The translations under genes were made by a program, and so were the position numbers. Shown in pieces: positions 17,529 to 24,044 of a stretch of DNA of 64,000 nt (its first letter is position 1; the number at the start of each line of letters is the position of its first letter). Below the pieces are notes generated by a model. The model did not search any database. It was not told where the DNA came from and worked only from the letters and a program-made list of their open reading frames with translations. The stretch is from Burkholderiales bacterium (lineage in GTDB: Bacteria; Pseudomonadota; Gammaproteobacteria; Burkholderiales; Burkholderiaceae_C): NCBI GenBank assembly GCA_017307855.1, contig JAFKGD010000014.1, positions 1-64,000 of the forward strand, read 5' to 3'.

Positions 17529-18254
17529 ATGGCAAACATTCTGGTCGTGGACGACGAGCTGGGCATTCGCGACCTGCTCTTCGAAATCCTCAACGACGAA
17601 GGTCACACCGTCGAACTGGCCGAGAACGCCGCCCAGGCCCGCGCCAAGCGCAGCGCCGCGCGCCCTGATCTCGTGCTGCTCGACATCTGGATGCCCGACA
17701 CCGACGGCGTCTCGCTGCTCAAGGAATGGAGCAGCGCCGGCCTGCTCAACATGCCCGTGATCATGATGAGCGGCCACGCCACCATCGACACCGCCGTGGA
17801 CGCCACCAAGGTGGGCGCGCACGCCTTCCTGGAAAAGCCCATCACCCTGCAGAAACTGCTCAAGGCGGTGGAAAACGGCCTGGCCCGCGACGCCGGCCGC
17901 AACGCCAGCGGCACCGTCAGCGCCAAGGGCGCGCCCGGCCAGCCCGTCACCGTCACCATCACCACCGAGCTCACCGTGGAAGCCGCCATGACCGGCGCGC
18001 AGCCCCTGCCGCCCGTCAACGTGGTCGAAGCCCAGCCCACCGGCCTGCAATCGCGCCAGAGCTTCGACCTGGACAAGCCCCTGCGCGACGCGCGCGACGG
18101 CTTCGAGAAGGCGTACTTCGAATTCCACCTGGCCATGGAAGGCGGATCGATGACCCGCGTGGCCGAGAAGACCGGGCTGGAACGCACCCACCTCTACCGC
18201 AAGCTCAAGCAGCTGGGCGTGGATCTGTCGCGGGGCAAGCGCAGCCTGGCGTGA
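17529..18254 (+). CDS. ntrX: NtrX-type response regulator (short form, no AAA+ domain)
   Basis: A response regulator partner of NtrY. Residues 1-120 form a receiver domain with acidic pair DD8-9, phospho-acceptor Asp52 (LVLLDIWMPDTDG), the MMSGH switch and Lys in FLEKPITL. A linker leads to a C-terminal Fis-type helix-turn-helix (MTRVAEKTGLERTHLYRKLK). Classical NtrX has about 450 residues with a sigma-54-activating AAA+ domain between these parts; here the 241-residue protein has none, so it should act as a DNA-binding regulator without ATPase-driven promoter opening. No frameshift remnant of an AAA+ domain is seen. Confidence 0.9.
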   Translation: MANILVVDDELGIRDLLFEILNDEGHTVELAENAAQARAKRSAARPDLVLLDIWMPDTDGVSLLKEWSSAGLLNMPVIMMSGHATIDTAVDATKVGAHAFLEKPITLQKLLKAVENGLARDAGRNASGTVSAKGAPGQPVTVTITTELTVEAAMTGAQPLPPVNVVEAQPTGLQSRQSFDLDKPLRDARDGFEKAYFEFHLAMEGGSMTRVAEKTGLERTHLYRKLKQLGVDLSRGKRSLA

Positions 18255-18270
18255 GGTCCAAAACCCGTAG

Positions 18271-18276
18271 TACAAT
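18271..18276 (+). promoter_or_regulatory. Possible -10 element of the tRNA-Phe promoter
   Basis: TACAAT lies 11 bases before the first base of tRNA-Phe, a good match and spacing for a -10 box. No convincing -35 element is visible at the expected distance inside the end of ntrX, so the assignment is tentative. Confidence 0.35.
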
Positions 18277-18287
18277 CGCTGGCTCAC

Positions 18288-18363
18288 GGCCTGGTAGCTC
18301 AGTTGGTAGAGCAGCGGATTGAAAATCCGCGTGTCGGTGGTTCGATTCCGCCCCAGGCCACCA
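18288..18363 (+). tRNA. pheT: tRNA-Phe (GAA anticodon)
   Basis: A 76-base tRNA with acceptor stem GGCCTGG/CCAGGCC, D-arm AGCTCAGTTGGTAGAGC, anticodon loop TTGAAAA (GAA), T-loop GGTTCGATTCC and an encoded CCA at 18361-18363. A terminator follows within 6 bases, and the lower-GC segment starts right behind it. Confidence 0.97.
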
Positions 18364-18368
18364 AACAT

Positions 18369-18404
18369 AAAACGCCTCAGATCGAAAAGAGCTGAGGCGT
18401 TTTT
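18369..18404 (+). terminator. Terminator after tRNA-Phe
   Basis: AAAACGCCTCAG (18369-18380) pairs perfectly with CTGAGGCGTTTT (18392-18403) around an 11-base loop, ending in five T residues. It is a classic intrinsic terminator and could also act for transcripts arriving on the other strand. Confidence 0.9.
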
Positions 18405-18559
18405 CGTTGTGCGCGACATTGTGTTTGAGCTGCGTTCGTCGGTTCCCGCAATGGGAACGCATGGCTATACTGTGCATTTCCACAGGATGTTTTTGCTGCG
18501 ACGCATTTGCTCATGCGCGCACGATCCGTTCCAGCATTGCGCCTCTTTCTGTTAAAGAC

Positions 18560-19384
18560 ATGGCTGCCAATACGAACGTCATCAAGTTCTCCGGTGCTGA
18601 GCTGCCTGAGGTTCTAGAGGCCTCGGTTCATACGTTCGGACAACGGATTGGTGGATCAAAGAATGATGTGTGGTTGTGTCCTGCTTACAGTGGCGGGAGA
18701 GATCTGATGATCTATGTGAAGCCTAGGCTTTCTGTTCGTCAGATCGTCGCTGAACTTTTGAGTTCGCAGCTTGCCATCAGTGCTGGGTTGCCATGTCCGC
18801 AACCTTATCTTGTAAATCTAAAACCGCAGTTCGTGGGCGGGCCGCGTGGCGCGCCCGAGTTCTGTTTCGGCTGTGAGCAGGTTGGATCGAGCAGCGCGGT
18901 TCAGTCGGTCAAGAACTTGGCGATTGCATTAGAAATGCTGAAGAAGGCTAAGGCTGCTGAGGGCGTTGCAGTCCTGGACGAATGGATTGCAAATCCCGTT
19001 CGCCACACTAATGACATCCTCTTCAATCCTGAAGGAGCGGTGTGGCTGATTGACCATGAAGGCGCACTCGCTGCCGGTCTTAGCCCAGGAGAGGCGGTTT
19101 CCAACTGGCTAGCGATGTGTCTTAAGAATGGGCTGCCTGTCGCTGATCGAGTAAAACTTCTGAGCATGCTCCGCGTGAAAAGTAGTTCCGCTCAAGCCCC
19201 AAAAATTGGTCGGCCGCCCGTGGAACTGGGTCACATTCCGAGTGGTATGGATCTGTATCGCGCAGCCATGGAGTTCCTTAGGCAACGTGTTCATGAACTG
19301 GATCGGCTCATCAGCCAGCGAATTGTTCCTGAGCAGGGCTATCTCGAGGCAGGGATTGAGAGCAATGGAGCGGCCAAACTATGA
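18560..19384 (+). CDS. HipA-like (HipA_2-type) kinase homologue, possible pseudokinase
   Basis: The 274-residue product resembles the HipA-like kinase family in its middle: MIYVKPRLSVRQIVAELLSS followed by AISAGLPCP (nucleotide-binding Lys and Glu helix), then DEWIANPVRHTNDILFNPEG and WLIDHEGAL (catalytic and metal loops). In active relatives I would expect Asp where the loop here has Val (NPVRH instead of N-x-D-R-H); a single base change (GAT to GTT) would explain it, so catalysis may be lost. The metal-binding Asp in LIDHE is kept. The start is ATG at 18560. Codon use is more A+T-rich than in flanking genes. It overlaps the next gene by ATGA. Function unknown; a toxin, defence or regulatory role is possible. 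Confidence 0.65.
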   Translation: MAANTNVIKFSGAELPEVLEASVHTFGQRIGGSKNDVWLCPAYSGGRDLMIYVKPRLSVRQIVAELLSSQLAISAGLPCPQPYLVNLKPQFVGGPRGAPEFCFGCEQVGSSSAVQSVKNLAIALEMLKKAKAAEGVAVLDEWIANPVRHTNDILFNPEGAVWLIDHEGALAAGLSPGEAVSNWLAMCLKNGLPVADRVKLLSMLRVKSSSAQAPKIGRPPVELGHIPSGMDLYRAAMEFLRQRVHELDRLISQRIVPEQGYLEAGIESNGAAKL

Positions 19385-20241
19385 ACGCTGCTGACCTTCC
19401 TGCATTCGAAGCGCAATGGTGGCCTGTTCGACTAGAGATGGTGCCGGGGTCTGGGGAGGCGTTGACGATCGCGGTAATTGTGCGAGCCGCATCTGGCCAG
19501 GCTTCTATCAGACAGGCTATCCCTCCATCCACCTTGTCCAATTTGTTCGGCACGTCTGGCAAGGGGATGGTTCTAGTCGTCGGCCACACCGTTCTTGAAG
19601 TCAGAAAGCAATTGGACGCGGCTGTTTCGGTCGAGCAGGTAGAGCTTCCTTTTGGTGGCGTCACCCTGGGCGCGCCGCGCGACTGCATCGCCCGTGATCT
19701 GAATGAAATTTTTGGAATCGCACTGCGACTTAGCAGCGCATTTGCTATTCCCGAGTTTGGTGCCGCGGCCGAGACTCCTGAGAGCGAAGCGCGTCGTGCC
19801 TTCGATGAGTGGGCTGACAAGGTTCAAGTAGGCGTAATGGTTGCTGCTCACTTGGACTCCCTCAGAAATGCGTTCAACGTCCAGTTTCCTCTGGCGCATA
19901 GAAAGAAAACAAGAGTTGGCTTCGTGTACGGGGGGTACGTTGCACAGTTTGGTGTGTTGCGGCCTGGTAAGAGCGTGTCGGCTGACGTCCGCGCGCTTAA
20001 GTTGAAGCTGTTTGATCTTGATGTTCTTCGAAGAGAGCGCGCACTTCAATTTAACAAGGCAGAAATCCTAGTTGGCTATCAGGATGCAGGTGATAACTAT
20101 ACGTCTCGTCAGCGCGAGAGTTTGCGCGAGTCATGGGAGTTTGTCGCTGCAGAAGCTAGAGCTCGCTCTGTTCGCGCTCGTCGCTTTGACACTGCTCAGA
20201 GCGCCGCCGCGTATCTAGCAGAGCAGGCCATCGCGAACTGA
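19381..20241 (+). CDS. Unknown protein coupled to the HipA-like gene
   Basis: A 286-residue soluble protein that I do not recognise. Its ATG overlaps the stop of the upstream kinase-like gene (ATGA), so the two are probably made together. HipA_2-type kinases are often followed by a DUF3037 protein; the N-terminal stretch WWPVRLEMVPGSGEALTIAV only faintly recalls that family and this protein is much longer. A second conserved-looking segment is KKTRVGFVYGGYVAQFGVLR. No signal peptide, membrane helix or nuclease motif is seen. Base composition matches the neighbouring lower-GC genes. Confidence 0.7.
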   Translation: MNAADLPAFEAQWWPVRLEMVPGSGEALTIAVIVRAASGQASIRQAIPPSTLSNLFGTSGKGMVLVVGHTVLEVRKQLDAAVSVEQVELPFGGVTLGAPRDCIARDLNEIFGIALRLSSAFAIPEFGAAAETPESEARRAFDEWADKVQVGVMVAAHLDSLRNAFNVQFPLAHRKKTRVGFVYGGYVAQFGVLRPGKSVSADVRALKLKLFDLDVLRRERALQFNKAEILVGYQDAGDNYTSRQRESLRESWEFVAAEARARSVRARRFDTAQSAAAYLAEQAIAN

Positions 20242-20307
20242 GAGTGCGCGTGCGCTGGATGACTAGGACGAGCCTTTGATAGACAGGATGTCGGGCGTGC
20301 CTTAATA

Positions 20308-20330
20308 ATCCCCGAAAAGGTTTCGGGGAT
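20308..20330 (+). promoter_or_regulatory. Perfect hairpin directly before the HNH gene start
   Basis: ATCCCCGAAA (20308-20317) and TTTCGGGGAT (20321-20330) form a perfect 10-bp inverted repeat with an AGG loop, ending 4 bases before the ATG at 20335. The GGGGAT arm is the only plausible ribosome binding site, so the fold would hide it. It may act as a translational block or as an operator. Confidence 0.6.
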
Positions 20331-20334
20331 ATGC

Positions 20335-21129
20335 ATGCACTTCGCAGTCTTTGCGGAGAACGACGAGTCGCGTTGGCGCGACGATACCGGCGTTCTTTAT
20401 CATTTTCCAAGACGGTACGCGTCGATCGTCGTGGCAGGAACTTTCATCGTTTACTACAAGGGCAAGATGCGGAGCCAGCGCTTCGCAAGTGAACGACTGT
20501 CGATAGAACCACATTACTTCGGCCGAGCGACTGTTGGCACCGTTTACCCGGATGCAGAAAGTCGCAAGGGCGATCTCTTCGCCACTATCGAGAACTTTGC
20601 GCGCTTCCGCAATCCTGTCCCTATCAGGCGCGCAGACGGCCGCTACTACGAGACGATTCCTCCAAATCGCATGACCAATCATTGGCGCGATGGGGTTCGA
20701 TCGTTGTCGGCAAACGATTACGCAGCCATTGTTGGCGACGCCGGTCCGATGATGCTCAGCATGCCTGTGTCGGAGGTAAATGAAATGGTCGAAAATGAGT
20801 TTGAGTCTGCGGAGGAAGGGCGTCCACATCTCCGGTACGTGACAACCTACGAGCGAGACCCGAAGTACCGAAGACAGGCCATTGCTATCCATGGCACCCG
20901 TTGCGTGGCCTGCGAGATTGATATGGGTGAGCGCTATGGTGTTTACGCGCAAGGTCTCATCCATGTTCATCACGTACAGCCGGTTTCGACCTATGAGGAA
21001 CCCAAGCGCATTGACCCGGCGAACGACCTGGTGCCGGTTTGCCCTAGCTGCCACGCAGTGATTCATAGAAAAAAAGCAGCCACGCTTTCGATTGCTGAGC
21101 TGAGGACTATGCTGGGAGCGCCTAACTAG
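20335..21129 (+). CDS. McrA-like HNH endonuclease with N-terminal PUA/EVE-like domain
   Basis: The 264-residue protein ends in an HNH nuclease of the McrA type: paired cysteines (TRCVACEIDM), IHVHHVQPV with the metal/catalytic His pair, NDLVPVCPSCHAVIHR with the Asn and final His. The N-terminal half (YHFPRRYASIVVAG, FIVYYKG, YFGRATVGTVYPD, FARFRNPVPIR) has the pattern of PUA/EVE-like folds that precede HNH domains in restriction enzymes recognising modified DNA; this assignment is from pattern only. It is probably a modification-dependent restriction enzyme. It follows the kinase-like pair in the same lower-GC segment, 93 bases downstream, with its own hairpin-controlled start. Confidence 0.82.
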   Translation: MHFAVFAENDESRWRDDTGVLYHFPRRYASIVVAGTFIVYYKGKMRSQRFASERLSIEPHYFGRATVGTVYPDAESRKGDLFATIENFARFRNPVPIRRADGRYYETIPPNRMTNHWRDGVRSLSANDYAAIVGDAGPMMLSMPVSEVNEMVENEFESAEEGRPHLRYVTTYERDPKYRRQAIAIHGTRCVACEIDMGERYGVYAQGLIHVHHVQPVSTYEEPKRIDPANDLVPVCPSCHAVIHRKKAATLSIAELRTMLGAPN

Positions 21130-21138
21130 GAGGGCCGG

Positions 21139-21489
21139 TTACTGGGTCGAGAGGTGTTCGTTGCTCATCCGTGCTCGTAGTCTCTCAATCCCTACGCGAA
21201 GTACAGCTTCCGCCTGCATCGAGAAATGCAGCATGCACCCGAGCGTCTTATGCGACGGATCATGTGAGTAGCCCGCGGCACTGAGTTCGCCCAAGGCGAC
21301 ATTCACCTGCTGCAACTGCCCAAAGCCCCATGACAGCAGGGCCAGGGCATCTGCCTCCAGATTGATGACGACTGCCGGCTGCTCGTCAATCACAAAGTTG
21401 TCTGATGCCCAGCCGCGGACCTCCACGAGCCGACGTGTGCGCTCTCCTTGGGGCTCGGATTCGTACTGACGGGGAATAACGTGTTCCAA
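21139..21489 (-). CDS. Small hypothetical protein
   Basis: A 116-residue protein with no motif I recognise. The start is TTG at 21489, chosen because a perfect AAGGAGGT lies 6 bases upstream on the minus strand; a longer in-frame GTG at 21561 lacks such a site. The protein has a hydrophobic middle (PAVVINLEADALALLSWGFG) but no clear membrane helix, and ends in a basic helix (AVLRVGIERLRARM). It converges on the HNH gene with 9 bases between the stops and shares the less GC-rich composition. Confidence 0.6.
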   Translation of the reverse strand: MEHVIPRQYESEPQGERTRRLVEVRGWASDNFVIDEQPAVVINLEADALALLSWGFGQLQQVNVALGELSAAGYSHDPSHKTLGCMLHFSMQAEAVLRVGIERLRARMSNEHLSTQ

Positions 21490-21618
21490 AAAAGACCTCC
21501 TTGTCCAAGGAGTGACCAGTCTCCCTGACCGCCGTCGAAGCGTCAGCCGTCTTTGAGTCACATCCCGCTAGGCGTCTTGTTTCGGCAGCCCCTAATCAGC
21601 AGGCACAATCCCCGCCCC

Positions 21619-22695
21619 ATGCCTCGCCTGCCCACCCCCACCGCTGCCATCGCCCCCTCCGCCGGGCCAGGCCCCGGCCCGCTCGACGACCTCCAGCAGC
21701 GCATCGCCACCCAACGCGCCCTCCTCACCGCCTGGCAATCCGCCCGCGACGCCGCCCAGGTGCGCTACGCCCGCGACATCGCCCCGCTGCACGACGCCTA
21801 CTGCGCATTGCTCGCGCAGCAGGTGCAGCAACTGGACGTGGCCAGTGCCTACCCCGGGCTGTCGAAGGCCGATCGCGCCGCGCTGCGCGAGCTGGTGGCC
21901 GATTGGGCCGGCATGCTGGCTTCGGCCAGCAGTGCCCAGGCGCAGCGCGCCGAGATGCAGGACATTCAGCGCCGCCATGCCGAAGCCACGGCGCAGCCGG
22001 TGCCGCCGCCGGGCGATGGCGATGACGACGACGATGAAGGCATCGATCCGCAGGACGGCGCTGGCGGGCCGGATGCCGCGGCCGACGAACCCGCGCCGCA
22101 GGATGGGGAATCCGATGGGGACAGCGATTGGGAAGCCGCCCGCGCTGCCGCCGACAAGCGCCGCGCCGCGCACCACGCGGCCCGCAAGAGCCGCACGCGC
22201 GCGGGCCAGGCCGCGCCGGCCGTGCCTTCGCTGCGCGAGGTGTATCGCCGCGTCGCCAGTGCGCTGCATCCCGATCGCGAGCCCGACCCCGCGGCGCGCG
22301 AGCGCAAGACCGCGCTCATGCAGCAGACCAACCGCGCCTATGCCGCGCAAGACCTGCTCGGCCTGCTGGAGCTGTTGAACGACGCGAACGGCAACGGCAG
22401 GGTACCGCCCGCCGCATCGCTGGCGCCCTATCAGGCGCTGCTGGCCGCGCAACTGGCCGCGCTGCAGCGCGAGGTGGCAGCGGCGGCGCAGGCGTTCTGC
22501 GACGAGTTCGGCGTGGAAGGCGGCGCGCGTCTCACCCCCGACAAGGCGCTGGCCCCGCTGCGCGCGCAGGCGCAGCAGCTGCGCGAGGCCATCGCCTGGC
22601 AGCGCGCCGCGCTGAAGGATCTGCCCAGGGATGCCGATGGCGTGCGGCGCTGGATGCGCGAAGAGCGGGCGATGCAGCGGCGCGGCGGCGATTGA
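21619..22695 (+). CDS. J-domain-like protein
   Basis: A 358-residue soluble protein. Residues from about 210 carry a partial J-domain (LREVYRRVASALHPDREPDP, then LMQQTNRAYAAQDLLGLLEL) with the HPD motif needed to stimulate DnaK-type ATPases. The rest is helical and Ala-rich, with an acidic low-complexity insert (DGDDDDDEGIDPQDG). Similar proteins are annotated as DnaJ-like in Burkholderiales; the substrate is unknown. I chose the ATG at 21619 (MPRLPTPTA) because upstream in-frame residues lie in the intergenic region. It marks the return to high GC. Confidence 0.75.
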   Translation: MPRLPTPTAAIAPSAGPGPGPLDDLQQRIATQRALLTAWQSARDAAQVRYARDIAPLHDAYCALLAQQVQQLDVASAYPGLSKADRAALRELVADWAGMLASASSAQAQRAEMQDIQRRHAEATAQPVPPPGDGDDDDDEGIDPQDGAGGPDAAADEPAPQDGESDGDSDWEAARAAADKRRAAHHAARKSRTRAGQAAPAVPSLREVYRRVASALHPDREPDPAARERKTALMQQTNRAYAAQDLLGLLELLNDANGNGRVPPAASLAPYQALLAAQLAALQREVAAAAQAFCDEFGVEGGARLTPDKALAPLRAQAQQLREAIAWQRAALKDLPRDADGVRRWMREERAMQRRGGD

Positions 22696-22868
22696 GGCAC
22701 TCGCTCGCCCTGGTGGCCGCTTGGCTCGGGCGGCCGGGGGTCTGGCCGGGCAACGAATAATGGGGGCTGCCCGCGCGCGCTGTCCGCATTACTCGCACTG
22801 CTTGTATTACCCGCCTTATCCGCGTTCTCCGCACGCACCGCGCCGTACCCCACAAGGATCCCAAGCCC
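22696..22868. other. Intergenic region without recognised element
   Basis: The 173 bases between the J-domain gene and marC contain GC-rich repeats of GGCCGGG type near the start and pyrimidine-rich sequence near marC. I see no tRNA, terminator with T run or clear promoter. Confidence 0.4.
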
Positions 22869-23543
22869 ATGACCCTGGAACTGCTCGCCGCCGCCGGCAA
22901 GAGCTTCCTCTTCGTTTTCGCCGCCCTGCTGCCCATCCTCAACCCGGCGGCCACCGCGCCCATCTTCCTGGGGCTGACGGAGGGCGCGTCGCAAGCCACG
23001 CGCGCCGCGCTGGCCCGCCGCATCGCGGGCAACATGGTCATGCTGCTGATGGGCTCGATGCTGGTGGGCTCGTACGTGCTGGAATTCTTCGGCATCTCGC
23101 TGCCCATCGTGCGCGTGGGCGGCGGGCTGATCGTGGCGTCGATGGCGTGGCGGCTGCTGCACACCAGCTCGCCCACGCAGGACAGCCGCACCGAGCTGGC
23201 CGAGGCGTTCACGCCCGAGATGGCGCGGCGCCAGGCGTTCTATCCGCTCACGTTCCCCATCAGCTGCGGGCCGGGCTCCATCGCCGCGGCCATCACGGTG
23301 GGGGTGTCGCTGGCCGATGCGCGGCTGTCGATGTCGCTGGCGCGCATGGGCGGCGCGGTGCTGTCGCTGGTCGCCATCGGCGTGCTGCTCTATCTCGCGT
23401 TCCGCTATGCGCAGAAGCTGCTCAAGCCGCTGGGCGAGGCGGGCACGGTGGTGTTCCTGCGGCTCTCGGCCTTCATCCTGCTGTGCCTGGGCGTGCAGAT
23501 CGTGTGGGACGGGGCGAGCGAGCTGTTGCGCGGCATCGTGTAG
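22869..23543 (+). CDS. marC: MarC family (UPF0056) integral membrane protein
   Basis: A 224-residue inner-membrane protein with six hydrophobic segments, starting SFLFVFAALLPILNPAATAP, with the typical NP motif, then GGGLIVASMAWRLL and FPISCGPGSIAAAI. The family is widespread; despite the name, a role in multiple antibiotic resistance was not confirmed and the transported compound is unknown. A ribosome binding site (AAGGATCC) precedes the ATG. It appears to be a single gene. Confidence 0.9.
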   Translation: MTLELLAAAGKSFLFVFAALLPILNPAATAPIFLGLTEGASQATRAALARRIAGNMVMLLMGSMLVGSYVLEFFGISLPIVRVGGGLIVASMAWRLLHTSSPTQDSRTELAEAFTPEMARRQAFYPLTFPISCGPGSIAAAITVGVSLADARLSMSLARMGGAVLSLVAIGVLLYLAFRYAQKLLKPLGEAGTVVFLRLSAFILLCLGVQIVWDGASELLRGIV

Positions 23544-23611
23544 GGCTGCATTGCAGCGGGCGGCCGTCAACCGCTGGTTCCGGCATAGTTTCCGGTGAAG
23601 TAGCGAATTAT

Positions 23612-23695
23612 CGGAAAGTATTCCTGAATATTTCCCTTGTCCGATGGAGTGAATGGGTATACTTTCCCGAAAATCCCGCCTTCCCCGGAAAGTAT
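23612..23695. promoter_or_regulatory. Cluster of GGAAAGTAT half-sites: probable HipB operators
   Basis: GGAAAGTAT occurs at 23613-23621 and 23687-23695, and its reverse complement ATACTTTCC at 23659-23667. A degenerate reverse copy (ATATTTCC, 23628-23635) forms a palindrome with the first site, and TTTCCGG at 23589-23595 is a further partial copy. The last site overlaps the ribosome binding region of hipB at 23699. HipB-type regulators bind inverted repeats in front of their own operon, so these are probably autoregulatory operators. Confidence 0.7.
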
Positions 23696-23698
23696 GGA

Positions 23699-24022
23699 AT
23701 GCCCCGCATCAGCCGCTCTTTGACGCCTCCGCTGGCCAAGCTGGCGGCCGGCCTCGGCCAGCGCATCGAGCTGGCCCGGGCGCGGCGTGACCTGTCGGCC
23801 ACGCTGTTCGCCGAGCGGGTGGGCATCGATCCCAAGACGCTGGCCCGGCTCGAAGCAGGCGATCCCAACGTCTCGCTGGGCTCGTATCTCAAGGCCTTGC
23901 GCGTGCTGCGCCTGGAGGGCGACATCGAACAGGTGGCTAGCCAGGACACGCTGGGACTGAAGCTGCAAGATGCGCGCTCCCTGCAGGCCCGGGGCCGCAA
24001 GGGCAGCAGCGGCGCGGCCTGA
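23699..24022 (+). CDS. hipB: HipB-like antitoxin, Cro/CI-type helix-turn-helix protein
   Basis: The 107-residue DNA-binding protein carries an XRE-type helix-turn-helix at about residues 20-75 (LGQRIELARARRDLSATLFA, ERVGIDPKTLARLEAGDPNV). In hipBA systems HipB neutralises the HipA kinase and represses the operon. I chose the ATG at 23699, just behind the operator cluster; upstream in-frame codons run into intergenic DNA. hipA starts 22 bases after the stop. Confidence 0.85.
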   Translation: MPRISRSLTPPLAKLAAGLGQRIELARARRDLSATLFAERVGIDPKTLARLEAGDPNVSLGSYLKALRVLRLEGDIEQVASQDTLGLKLQDARSLQARGRKGSSGAA

Positions 24023-24044
24023 GGCGCTGACAGCGAGGCAAACG

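Noticed and set aside
18340-21640. Direct repeat of the tRNA-Phe 3' end as an attachment site
   Set aside because: I looked for a second copy of the T-arm and acceptor sequence up to the return to high GC and found none; no integrase gene is present either.
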